Positions 46,412 to 58,325 are shown, numbered from the stretch's first letter. The stretch is 64,000 bases of DNA from Cryptomeria japonica (GCF_030272615.1 NC_081412.1:100811796-100875795); one strand, 5' to 3'. The notes: a model not told the origin generated them from the letters alone. Numbers and translations are program-made.

Positions 46412-49400
46412 ATGGCATCCTCCTCTGCACCTGAATTTATAGCTAACACTATTGTAGTCGAGGTTATCAAACACCCTAGGCCCATGTTTCAGTTAGTTCC
46501 TGAGATAGCCAAAAAGGATGATAACATAGGTGCATTCTCCCAAATTCCCAAAGGTTTTGTTTATGCAGAAGACCTTAGAATTTACATCCACTATCACATA
46601 GAAGAACTAGGAGATGAAGAAATCAAGCACATGTACAAAACAGTTATCTATGATGATTCCAAAAATGTGAAGTCTGAACATAAAATTGTTGAAACCCTAG
46701 GATTCACTGAGATCCTTAGCATTCTAGACTTTCCTAAGGATGTTATTAGGATAGTATTGAGCAGGGTTCATGGTGCTTTCTTTTGACTAGATTTAGTCCA
46801 CAAAATCACAAAGGAAGATGTGAAAGCTATAACAAGGTTACCTTCCACCGGTAACAGGCCAGACAAAACTAATAAGGTCTCAAATGACCTTGTAACCAAA
46901 CTAATAGGTACCACATCCGACAAGAGATCATTGAGGGTTAATGATGTAACTGATATAAATGTAAGATTCATTAGCATAATTCTTGGTTACAAAGCAACTC
47001 ATGCCAATAGACTCAATTCAGTTTCAAGTTTATGCATTACAAGTGCTTATGACATGGTTAAGGACAATGTAAAAATTGATGTATGTGAATGGCTAAAGGA
47101 TGAGTTAATTGATAATTTAGGAAAAATCAAGAAGGATAAGAAAGGAACTTTCAGATTTGGTAATCTACTTGTATGCTTGATGCTACACATAAGCAAACAG
47201 GTTCTCAGTATAGGCAACAAAAGCCTTGGATTTGATATACCGATAGGGAAACAGTTGTCAGACCTATTCAACAACATGGGTGAAAGCAAAGAGAAGAATA
47301 TCAGCGAGTATTTTCAAGCACTTAAGGCCAAAATGAACAAAAGAATTAGACTATCATAGACAATTGTTGATAAGTATAAGGATGGTATATGTTTTGTGAT
47401 TAAAAAGGATGAGATCTGGATGGAAGCAGTGATCCCAAGAACAATCTGGGTTACTGAGATGGGTTATGAGACTGATGATCATATCATTGAGACTTATGCT
47501 AAAGCCCTTCTAGAAGCTCCTAAGGAACCAAAGGAAGAAGTATTTGGTAGTGCTGAGATGATTGAAAGCCAAATTCAATCTAAGAAAAGAGTAAAGAAAA
47601 TTGAAGCAGTTGTGAGAAGAGGCACAAGACAGGCAAAGGCCATCAAAGAAGATGTACTGAAGCAAATCGGTATCACTGAAGATGAGATGTAGGCATTAAA
47701 ACCAGAAACTCACCTATCACTGGTAGCCACTTCCTCCGAAAGTGACATGCCTATCGCATTCAAAGGAGTTGTAAGGAAAAGGGATCCTTCATCGGCTTCC
47801 ACTCCTTCACCTAGAAGAACTAGACAAAAACAACAGGTAGTAAGGTCACCAGTAAAGAAGACAACCCCAAAGAAAAAGCTGACACCTAAAAAGAAAAGGA
47901 CTCAACAAAATATTGCTCTAATGGACAGACTGCTAGATGAGATCATTGAAGAAGGAAATCTCAAAAACATAAACAAACTATATGACTCATTATCGGTTGA
48001 TGAGAAAGAGCAAGTGGAAAACTGTGTTATCTTACACTTAGAAATGTATAAGAAGTTTTTAATGGAAGTTGTAGATGAAATACCAGGTGAACTTTATAAG
48101 AGATTGGAAGCAAGGAGGCAAGCTGTTGTAGAGCTTGATAAAAAGATAAAAATTGAAAAATTACTTGATGTTTACCCAGTAAACTCACCAAAGGAGATTG
48201 ATGACTTAATTGTAGAAGCCAACCAGTCAGTATTCTCTACTACACACCGACAAATTGCCCTAATGGTAGGAAGAGTGAATGAAGTAACAGAAGAAACAGA
48301 AAATGCATGGGATATATTCTTTGTGGAGAAGGAAAAGTAAGAAGAGTACTGGAACCCCAAGCCTATCAAAGTCTATCAAAAGGACAAAGATAAGGGTAAA
48401 GGAAAGGTTGGTGGTCCCCCAAGTTTAAAAATAAAAGGTAACTTATCCCCACTACCTCTGATTACTCCACCAGAAACAACAGCAAAAGATAAACCAGTAG
48501 ATGAAAGTATGGGTATAAAGGATGCAAATCCTAATCCTGAGGTACTATACACAGTAAATGTTGATACTCAAATAGTCAACATTGTAGTAGACAAGGACTC
48601 AATCGGTAAGATTGACAAAGCTAATAACATAGAGAAACTGGCAGATGACAGCACAAGTCCACAGGCAGAGATTCAGATAGAGATAGAGATAGGTCAACAA
48701 ATAGAGAATCAAGCAGAGCAATAGGCTCTAGAACAAGGACAGGTTCACATGGAAACAGAACCACCGACAACAGGAGAGAAACAAAAACCCTTGCTTAAGG
48801 AAATGGAAACACAAACTAACCTACCAGAGGTCACTACAAACATGGTTACTTCCTCCATCGACGGAATTCAGAATGTAGGTTCCTCCTCAGCAGGTTACAA
48901 ATCAACCAATGTAACTGAAGTTCTTTTGGATTCTTTGAAGAAAATAACTGATTGCAGTTCTCAAGCTTATAAATCTATAGATGACACAATCCCAATTTTG
49001 AAATTGATAGCCCCTAACAGTAATATAGATAACAAGGATTCTTTAAGTCAACTTGACACATTGTCAAAATACATTACTAACCACATAGTAACGGTTGACC
49101 AAATAAAGGAAGATGCACTCAAGGAGAAGTTGGAATAAGAAAAACAAAAATTATTTGAAAATCAAATAAAGAAGTGTACCAGAGAATTTGACACACTTCT
49201 ACCAGAACTATGCAGCTCATTAAAGAAATTTAAAACTCTATACAGAGACATGTGTAAGACAAACTTTTTGATAGTTGACATAGATAAGAGAATGAGCAAG
49301 GTACAAGATGAAATCAATAAACTTGCTGACAATTTTGTTAACTCACCTGATACATTATGAGTTTTTGAGCAAAAATTAACAAGTTTTGAGGATGAATTAC

Positions 49401-49675
49401 TTAAGTTAGAAAGAGAAAAGGAGACAATAATAAACAAGGCTAAAGATCTGAGACTAAGACTAAGTCCCAGACTGGATTATCTAGCTTCTTTGAGGAAAGA
49501 AATCTCTGAGGCATTAATACAAGGTTAGAAAACACCGACAGAGCATATGCAACAACTCATCAGTATAGTTCAAAAAACAAAGGTAGCATTGAAAGACAAT
49601 AAGTAATTTATGGAAAGCATAAATTTGGTTTTGGCAAATATTTTTCAAATTGTAACCACCCAGCTATAGGGTTGA
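46412..49675 (+). pseudogene. TE10 ORFX: about 1,088 codons, unknown function
   Basis: ATG 46412 (MASSSAPEF) to TGA 49673. The whole 3,264 bases stay in one frame: no net indel, only in-frame stops at 46784 (TGA where TE5 has TGG), 47357, 47690, 48338 (TAA versus CAA), 48722, 49136, 49358, 49526, 49604 and 49667. Layout: FQLVPE/YAED N-terminal part, ITKEDVKAITRLPS and HANRLNSVSSLC, FGNLLVCLMLHIS, a basic KKTTPKKKLTPKKK block near 47860, an acidic linker, then a C-terminal coiled coil (about 48900-49660). This is larger than Gag, resembles no pol domain and shows no signal peptide, so env is unlikely. ORFX may be a structural or accessory protein. Confidence 0.78.
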
Positions 49676-49709
49676 GAAATAAAACCATACTCTATTGACA
49701 TCTTGACAA

Positions 49710-49738
49710 CCTTTGTCATTGATGCCAACGGGGGAGTA
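49710..49738 (+). promoter_or_regulatory. Internal polypurine module of TE10
   Basis: TTTGTCATTGATGCCAACGG followed by GGGAGTAG, then CTCAGGGGGAG near 49787. Same positions relative to the LTR as in TE5. Confidence 0.65.
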
Positions 49739-49861
49739 GTGGTATGTGAAAATAATCAGGGTAAAGACTCATCTTCTCAGGGGGAGTTCACACATTTTTG
49801 GATCACATATTTTTGGACACTTTTTGGATGACACATTTTTGGATTTTCTCATGAGTGTTGC

Positions 49862-49883
49862 CATCAATGCCAAAGGGGGAGAT
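49862..49883 (+). promoter_or_regulatory. TE10 3' polypurine tract
   Basis: ATCAATGCCAAAGGGGGAGAT abutting TGTTGG at 49884. Confidence 0.88.
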
Positions 49884-50714
49884 TGTTGGCATATGCACAC
49901 TCCAATGAGACATTGTAGGTGATTGAAGGTTTTGTCATTGATGGAAACCTTACAATCCTATGACATCGGTAAGACATCATACCGGCGCCTACAAAGCAAA
50001 CTCTACAGCGGCACTTAGACTACCGGCACCGGCAAGGAAAGGAAGCATACCAACACAGAGGCCGACAAGATTTTTGTTATAATATATTTTATTTATTATT
50101 GTAAAATCTTTTGTAAGCTGACTTGGGATGATGTAAAATGACTCATATATATAAGAGTTCATTGTAAAACATTGTAAGAAAAGAAAGAAAAAAAAGAAGA
50201 AGAAAAAGGGATGCAAGATATGGAATGTAATTAGGCAGACCTATTATGCGAAATATAGGTTAAGGTTTTATGTAATAAGCAGAGCAAAAACTAGGACTAG
50301 ATCTAGCATTATAGATGTTATTCTAAAGTAGTACAAGACATTGGATTTATACAATCCATTTTGTAAGTCAGTGAGACTTCCATTTTGAGCAGTGTGCTCT
50401 AGGCACTTGACCTTCCTGCATGTGCAGGCCCCTCTTGTAGCAGTAATATTCTCTTATTGGCCAGTAAGTGAATATTATGGGTCACAAATCCCATCGAGGT
50501 TTTTCCCACACTGGGTTTCCTCATTAAATCATTGTGTTATGGTGTGTCTCTTATGTAGTTGTTTTTATTTCTATTAATTACATTATTCTCTACCTACCGG
50601 TACACTGTTTTAATATGCTCTACATGTTTTAAGTAAACAAAACTAATTAACCAGTTAGATACAGATTCAACCCCCCCCCCCCCCCCCCTCTCATTATCTA
50701 TGGGAATCCTAATA
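49884..50714 (+). repeat. TE10 3' LTR
   Basis: TGTTGGCATATGCACACTCC ... GGGAATCCTAATA (terminal C changed to T). Poly-C tract of 18 or so C at 50671-50688. Followed by GGAGA. Confidence 0.93.
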
Positions 50715-50719
50715 GGAGA

Positions 50720-53700
50720 TTCCACAGTCAAAATTGCAAAACTTGAAAGCTTCTGGGTTAGGTATGAAAATCTGAAAATGGAAGAAGATGAAAGAATTTT
50801 TGCTTTTATGGAAAGAGTAAATGAAATTGTTTTGGGTATTAAATGTTGTAGAGGAACCTTAAGTGAAGATGAAATTGTTTCAAAAGTTTTAAGAGGATTG
50901 CCACCGGCATATGAAATGAAGTTTACTGCTATAAATGAATTAAGAACAATGCCTAATACATCAGTAACTAGGGATACATTGATTGGAAAACTTTCAGCCT
51001 TTGAAATTGAGGAATTTGGTCATGTTGCTACTATAAAGATAGATTTAGCTTTCAAAGCATCAACATCATCTGCATCACCAATTAATAAATCTGATTGGAA
51101 AGCCTTTTATGCAAGAGAACTTGAGGAAAGTAGGAAAGAACTTGAGGAACTTGAAGCACTATTTGCAAGAAAAATGCCTAAAGGTCCAGTTGGAAGTAAG
51201 TATGAAGGTAAAGCTCCCTCTAAATGTTTTAACTGCAATAAGATTGGTCATATGGCTTCAAGATGCCCTAATAGACATGCTAGACTAAGAGAAGAAGCTA
51301 GAAGGACATACAAGCCTAATCCTGAATATCAGAGATACAGGTTTTAAAAGATTAAGGACAAATCTTGTTATGTTGCTGATGAAGGAGTGACTGATGACTC
51401 TGATGAAGATCCAGTAGACAATGGATGGGATTATGTTGCTATAATAGAAGATCAACTAGCACCTGCAATGCAACCAGTAGAACAAGCCCTAGCAGCTAAA
51501 ATTGAAGTAAAGGATGAATGGATCATTGATTCTGGATGATCACATCATATGACAGGAGATAAAGGTAAATTATTGAACTTTCAAGAATATAATGGTGGTC
51601 AGATCAAAGGTAAGGGTTCAATATCTCTTGATGGTAAGTATAACACTAACAATGTCTACTATGTTGAAGGTTTAAAGCATAATCTTTTGAGTGTTGTTCA
51701 ATTAGTTGAGAAAGGATTTCAGTTACAATTTAAGAATGGAAAATGCAAAATCATGAACAGAACTGGTTTAGAAATTGCAACCCGTAATCAAACTAGAGGT
51801 AATATCTTTCATTTGAATAACTGTGAGAAGACATGCTTGATTGCACATATAGATGAAAGTTGGCTATGGCATAAGAGACTATGTCATGTAAAATTTGATT
51901 GCATGGTAAAAATCAGTACTACTAAGGCAATTAGAGATCTACCTAAAATTATCAAACCTCACAATACAGTATGCAAGGAATGTCAATTTGGAAAACAGGT
52001 TAGAGCTAGTTTCAAAAGTATTCTAGAGAAATCTAATAATGCTCTTGATTTAATTCACACTGATTTATGTGGTCCAGCTAGAACAAAAAGCTTACAAAGT
52101 GATAGATATTTCATGCTAATCATTGATGACTATTCTAGAATGTGTTGGGTTACTTTTCTCAAAGAAAAATCAGAAGCACTTGGAAAGTTCAAACTGTTCA
52201 AAGCAATGGTTGAAAATGAAACCGGTAAGAAAATCAAATGTTTAAGATCAGATCAAGGAGGTGAATTTACATCTAGTGAATTTAATACATTCTGTGAAGT
52301 GAATGGAATTAGAAGACAGCTATTAGCACCTCGGACACCTCAGCAAAATGGAGTTGTTGAAAGGAAAAATAGAACCATCTTGGATGCAGCTAGAAGTATG
52401 CTATCAAAAGCAAATCTACCACATGTGTATTAGAGAGAAGCAATAAATACAACAGTCTATACATTCAACAAAGTTCACATCAAAGGTGAAACCGGTAAGA
52501 CCCCTCATGAACTATGGTTTGGTATTACTCCTACTCTTAAATATTTCAGAATATTTGGAAGCAAATGTTACATTAGAAGAGATGAGTACATTGGGAAATT
52601 TGATCCTAGAAGTGATGAAGGAATATTTCTTGGTTATTCATCTAAGAGCAATGCATATAGATGTTTTAACAAAAGATTGCAGAAAATTGTAGAGAGTACA
52701 AATATAAAGATTGATGAACAATTAAGAGGAACTTCAAGGTATATAGATTCTGAACTGATAACAGAAATTCTAACAAATGAACCTACACTGAATCCACCAG
52801 TATAGAGTGAAGATCCAGTTACCCCAGTATCATCTAAAAAATCCACTATGACTAAGGAACAATAGCAAACAAAGACACCTCAGTATGTAAGATTGAATAA
52901 TTCTGAAGATTAGATAATTGGAAACAAGTACAAAGGAGTTATGACAAGAGGAAGATTGGAAAATGAAGAGGTATGTCTTATTTCTCAAATTGAACCATCA
53001 TCCATTAATGAGGCATGTGAAGATAAGTATTGGACTAAAGCTATGAAAGAAGAATTAGAGCAAATTGAGAAAAATAACACTTGGACATTAGTTCCCCAGT
53101 CTAAAGATAAAAATGTAATTGGAACAAAATGGGTATTCAAAAATGAACCTAATGAAGATGGTAAGGTTATCAGAAATAAAGCAAGACTAGTGTGTAAGGC
53201 ATATTCTCAAAAGGAAGGAGTTGACTATAATGAAACCTTTGCAACGGTTGCTAGAATTGAAGTAGTTAGATTGTTTTTGGCCTTTTTAGCACATAAGAAC
53301 TACAAAGTATATCAAATGGATATTAATTGTGCATTTCTGAATGGAGATCTTGAGGAGGAAGTATACATTGCACAGCCTGATGGATTTTCTTTAACAGATG
53401 ACAAAGATATGGTTTGCGGGTTAAAGAAAGCTTTGTATGGATTGAAGCAAGCTCCAAGAGCTTGGTATGCTAGATTGGATAAGTATCTTTTGAAAATTGG
53501 GTTTTCTAAAGGTAATGTTGACAGTAACTTATACTATAAAGTGACTAATGATGACATCTTGGTTATAGAATTTTTTGTTGATGATATAGTATTTGAAGGA
53601 GAAGATGGATTGCGTAAAGATTTTTCTATCAAAATGCAGCAAGAATTTGAAATGTCTATGATTGGTGAAATAAGATTCTTTTTAGGTTTGTAGATTTCAC

Positions 53701-54525
53701 AAACTGACAAAGGTATATTCTTGAGTCAATCAAAATACTTAAAAGAGTTACTTAAGAAATTTGGGATGGAGAACTCTAAACTGGTAAGCACACCTATGAC
53801 TACAAATGACAAACTATCTTTAAGAGATGAATCTACTCCTGTTAATCCAACAAGGTACAAATCTATGATAGGAGGTTTACTATATTTAAAACAAACAAGA
53901 CCTGATATTATGAATGCAGTATGTATTGTTTCAAGATTTCAGAGTAATCCTAGAGAAAATCATGAATCAACAGTAAAAAGAATTTTCGGTACTTACAAGG
54001 CACTACAAATCTTGGATTATGGTATCCTAGAGATGAAAACTTTGACCTATGTGCATACACAGATGCAAATTGGGCAGGAGATGTGGATGGTAGAAAAAGC
54101 ACCATGATGAAGCATTCTTTCTTGGAAACATATTAGTTTCTTGGTTGAGCAAGAAATAGAGTTGTAAATCTTTATCAACAGCAGAATCAGAATATGTTGT
54201 AGCAGCAACTAACTATAAACAGGTACTTTGGCTTAAACAAATGTTGAAAGACTTAAAGGTAAAATGCAAGGAACCTATAACTATATATTGTGATAACACA
54301 ACAGCAGTTGATATATCTAAGAATCTGGTACTACATTCTAAAACAAAACATGTTTCCATCAAACTGAATTTTCTAAGGGAAAAAGTTGAAGCAAAAGAAA
54401 TAAAACTGGTTTATGTGAATACTAAAGAACAGCTTGCAGATATTTTTACTAAACCTCTACCTAAGGAGACTTTTGAATATCTTAGCAAACAACTTGGGGT
54501 CATAACTCCATCGGTAGATACTTAG
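50720..54525 (+). pseudogene. TE9 Gag C-terminus and Pol (protease, integrase, RT, RNase H)
   Basis: Gag core resumes (STVKIAKLESFWVRYENLKM), with zinc knuckle CFNCNKIGHMASRC near 51227. Protease WIIDSG*SHHMTGD near 51520 (TGA in place of the Cys codon). Integrase: CKECQFGK near 51973, IHTDLCGPARTKS, MLIIDDYSRMCWVTF near 52115, RSDQGGEFTSSEF near 52245, PQQNGVVERKNRTI near 52336. RT: TKWVFKNEPNEDGK near 53126, YQMDINCAFLNGDLEEEVYI near 53309, FFVDDIVFEG near 53570. RNase H to TAG 54523. The frame is kept from 50720 to about 53985; lesions are mostly stops (51345, 51537, 52431, 52803, 52863, 52911, 53691), with indels near 53990 and 54105. Confidence 0.9.
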
Positions 54526-54771
54526 AAAGTTGATGTCTGTCATCAGCCGACAGAATTAACAAAGATATATTCTTATTCTGACTTTGATGAGGAAGCTACT
54601 TCTCAGGGGGAGTAGTTGGTATTTTGTATATGTATCTAACAATTGGTATTTTGTTGTAACTTTGGCATTTGATGTCAAAGGGGGAGAGATATCTATGGAA
54701 AAACACATTGATTGGTATAGGAAAAAAAACATAAGGTAACTCATGTTACTCTAAGGGGGAGAGATTGTTAC
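54526..54771 (+). promoter_or_regulatory. TE9 3' untranslated region with polypurine modules
   Basis: CTCAGGGGGAG near 54603, TTTGGCATTTGATGTCAAAGG at about 54662 then GGGAGAG, and CTAAGGGGGAGAG near 54751. The stretch resumes at 56306 after TE11. Confidence 0.75.
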
Positions 54772-56300
54772 TATAGACACCTAAAAATGATCAACGCTTG
54801 CGGAATCATGCTTTAACATTTACGCATTGCCTTATTTTAGGTTTTTGCGTCGCATTAACATTTTCTCCTATGTTACGCACTTGGTCTTTATCATTTGCGA
54901 GCATTGAGTCATTCTTCTGCATTTCTTCATTTATCTCGCTTTCGAAATTGGTCTTGTCGACAACAATCTTCAGTCATGATTTTGGTTAATCTTATCCTGT
55001 CGCATCAATGTGCGTGCTAATTTGTCATCATTTTGGACATCGTCAATCCTAATTAGGGTTTTGTCCTCTTGTCAATCTTGTCATTTTGTGGTCGATTTGT
55101 CATCAATCGTTATCATTTTCAATCTTGTTGTTTTGCAATCGATTTGTCATCGATCGTCATCCTTCTCAATCGTGTTAATTTGGATCAATTTGTCATTATT
55201 CCTCATAAATTGGCGCATTTATCAATCAAATCATTTATCAATTCAAAATCATGATCGAATCAGCATCAAATCAATTTTATATCAAGACCTAATTGTCATG
55301 CTTGCATTTCTAATTTATCTTCTAGGGTTTTATGATTTATTCATTTAACCTTGGTTGTCATCTTCTCTCCATTTTCTCCATCTAGGTTAAATAATTTATT
55401 TATTTATCCTAGGTCTTCGTGTCACAATTAAATGTTTAATTTAATTGGCTAACTAATTATTCCTCTTTTTGTGAATTAATTAATAAATGACAAATTATTA
55501 ATTGATTTACCTAATTTCCTAATTTTTCATTAATTTCTAAATTCCCTCTTTGTGAATTATTAATAAATGAGAAATTATTAATTAATTCACTAAATTCCTA
55601 ATTTCATCATTTCTAATTTTCTAATTTCCTAATTTCCTAATTTTCTAATTTTCCTAATTCCTAATTTCCACCTATTTTCTAATTTGTCAAATTTAATTTC
55701 CACCTAATTAATTTCTCTCTAGTTCTCCCTATTTTTGTGCTTCGGTGGAAGCATGAATTTCTCATGCGTCATACTTTTGACATAGCAAGATGTCATAAGC
55801 CTCTAGTCATCTAACCTTTGCATTGGCAATATGTCATAATTCATGACATAGAAGGTTTCATAACCTTCTTCTTTCCACTCATTTTTCCCATTTTGAAATC
55901 AATTGCCTCTAATATCAATTTCATGCTAATCTTGTCATTTCTCCAATTTGTCTATAAATTGGATGAATTTCTTCAATCTCAATCTAATAATCACTTTGTC
56001 GAATCAATCACACTTTGAGTACTCTTGCGCCAATATCTTGTCTATTTGCTTTCATCTCATGTGTATGCACTTGAAGGTGAGATCCACAAACAAAGGCTAT
56101 TTGGAGAAGAAAGAAGGACAATGGAGCCGCATGAAGGAAGGATTTAGATCTACATTTGGTTTGCATAGTCTTTAGTTTTGAATGTTTCATTTTCATGTCT
56201 TTATTGAGTGTGTTTAGGATAGATCATTGCATTTTAGTTTTCATGATTGAGCTAGATTAGTTGTGATTTGCTTGTGATGATTTCCGATTTCCTAGCTACA
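54772..56300. mobile_element. TE11: 1.53-kb insertion, probably a solo LTR
   Basis: GTTAC at 54767-54771 and 56301-56305 flanks it exactly. The TE6 fragment shows the empty site (GATATTGTTACTTAGGAG on the minus strand near 38560). Ends are TATAGACACC and CTAGCTACA, so the 5' end is not the usual TG. The interior is AT-rich with repeated CCTAATTT(T/C)CTAATT runs (55500-55680) and TATAAAT at 55953, as in LTR promoters. No coding frame. Family unknown. Confidence 0.7.
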
Positions 56301-56380
56301 GTTACTTTGAGGAGATTATTGGTTTTATACTTGGCATTTTTGTTTTGGCACTTTGATGGTTTTTCCATCTTGTGTTGCCA

Positions 56381-56400
56381 TCAATGCCAAAGGGGGAGAT
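56381..56400 (+). promoter_or_regulatory. TE9 3' polypurine tract
   Basis: CAATGCCAAAGGGGGAGAT abutting the 3' LTR; preceded by GCCATCAATGCC, part of a small hairpin. Confidence 0.88.
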
Positions 56401-57458
56401 TGCTGGTATTTTGGTATGGTTTTGTCATTGATGTCAACACCTACTAAAACACTAGCACTTTGGAGATCCAACAGCATTCATCGGCAAGCAAGTAACTATT
56501 GCATTGTTACTCGTATATGGTACATCGGCAAGATATAATGATCACCAAAACTTAGAATGGCATGGAAGACACTTGGTAATATCGAAGACATCGTGTGGAC
56601 ATCTTGTTTTAATGAATTGATCATTGGTATATTCATATTTGCATATTTTCTCTCACAGGCAAATAGGTCCATGGTTATCCAGGGTTACACCGGCAGGTTT
56701 ATCTTTTCTAGATCAACATGGCACGCTATGGAGATGATTAATTATTGTTGTAAATGCATTAAGTTGACATGTTCAATTGGTTATTGCATCGGATATTGTA
56801 TTGTTTGTAAAATGATTTTATTGTAATATCTTGTAGAGCTGACCTACTAGAATTGGTCTTAGGTTATGGTATAAGTGTAAGGTCTTAATTGTAAGATCGA
56901 ATGTGGAATGCGAAGAAGGTTTTTGTGAAGGTATATGCGAGATTAAGTAGAGCTATACACGCAAACATCATTTGAAGGTGAAGCTAGGTTTTTGTGAAAG
57001 CATATCAGGATTACACCAGTACTGAATCCAGCATATGAAGATACTATTTTTAGCAGTACATTATTATTGGATTTAACCATCCCATTATAGTCAGTGTGAC
57101 TCCCATTTGTGTTTGAGCAGTGAGCTCTAGGCACTTGGCCTTTCTACATGTGTAGACCCCATTTATGTACACTTACTATCTGTAGTAATATCATCTGATT
57201 GTGGGTAAGGTTTCCCACCATGGTTTTTCCCCTTACAGGGTTTCCACGTACAAATATTGGTGTTATGTGTTGTGGATGACTTTGTCTTTTATTTTCATGC
57301 ATTAATCTCTACCGGTATTGCATTTATCTGTTAATCTGTCCACCGGTATATTAGACTGTGTCACTGGTACTAAGCAGTAATTTGTTTAAGTTGTTTTTTG
57401 TTTGTAATTATCAGATAGCTGATTCACCCCCCCTCTAAGTTGTCCTCGGGACCTAACA
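56401..57458 (+). repeat. TE9 3' LTR
   Basis: TGCTGGTATTTTGGTATGG ... CGGGACCTAACA, then GGTAT. The poly-C tract is shorter here (7-8 C at about 57426-57433) than in the 5' LTR. Confidence 0.93.
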
Positions 57459-57463
57459 GGTAT

Positions 57464-58325
57464 AGGGTATATAACATATTTAGAGGCTTGTCAGATAAAG
57501 TTTATTTTGTTATTCGACAAGTTAGGAAGTGAAATTTGGTCATGAAGATAGTTAGAAATGTATTAATTCCAAGTTGAATCAAGACTAACAATTTTACAAA
57601 TGGTCTCAGATTGAGGAACTTCAGAATCAGGTATTACGTGTTGTTCCACTAAGAACTTGCACTACTGAACATTTTGAGGCATATCAAGAAGTGGTCCAAT
57701 GGTAGTCATAGCATCAACTAATTTGTTTTGAGCTATAGACATTTACCATTTGGTTTTACTTGATGTTATCAAAATAAGACTTAAAATCATTTACCATTAT
57801 TTTATAGGACATGAGCTTTTCATCTTTTGTTACATAATTTATATTTACTTTACAAATGACTAGTTGAGAATCACCATACACTTGAATATTTTTTATTTTT
57901 CATTGAACAACTATCTTAAGTCCTATGATAAGGGATTCATATTTAACAATATTATTTTTACATTGAAATGATATCATGTAGGACTTACAAATTGCATCCC
58001 TTTATGGTGTGATGAACAAAAAATCTTGCTCTTGAACCATGTTGCATGTGAGATCCATCAAATTACATTTTCCATTCATTGGACAATGCTACTATGAATA
58101 TGGACTCACTGGAGAAGTTTGATAAAATAGACTGAATTGTTGGAATAGGAGCATCTACTAGTTGATCTTCTATAACTTGTGCTCTTATTACTTTTTGATC
58201 AACGTACTCTATATCAAACTCATTGAGGACCATCATCCATTTGTCTTAAGATATAATTTATTTATGATATATTTCAAGGGATCTATCTTCACTATGAGAT
58301 TTTTTTATTTAACATATAATTGTAG
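57464..58325 (-). pseudogene. TE8 gypsy RNase H (C-terminal part) and linker to integrase
   Basis: Minus strand: KIDPLKYIINKLYLK near 58270, then an EFDIEYVDQKVIRAQVIED-like stretch near 58215 in a neighbouring frame. This is followed by a second RNase H-like section, NNIVKYESLIIGLKIVV near 57950 and IKNIQVYGDSQLVICKVN near 57885. Two RNase H-like segments in tandem is a feature of plant Tat-type gypsy elements, so a Tat-like origin is inferred. The reading continues into integrase at 42736 once TE9 is removed. Stops and frameshifts are numerous. Confidence 0.75.

Larger units (their letters stand above)
44162..50714 (+). mobile_element. TE10: complete pol-less LTR element (Gag plus ORFX)
   Basis: A 6,553-bp element of the TE5 family: LTRs of 740 and 831 bp, PBS, Gag, ORFX, polypurine modules and a perfect GGAGA duplication. 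No pol domains are present. Its 5' LTR lacks about 85 bp, including the poly-C tract, that the 3' LTR keeps. Internal regions align with TE5 throughout. Confidence 0.93.
42737..57458 (+). mobile_element. TE9: Sirevirus-like copia element inserted in the gypsy element
   Basis: LTRs of 1,061 and 1,058 bp, PBS, gag (split by TE10), protease, integrase, RT, RNase H, repeated polypurine modules, a foreign insertion (TE11) and the 3' LTR. Perfect GGTAT duplication. Without insertions it would be about 6.6 kb. TE9 lies between the RNase H and integrase of a minus-strand gypsy element, so it is younger than that element and older than TE10 and TE11. Confidence 0.93.
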
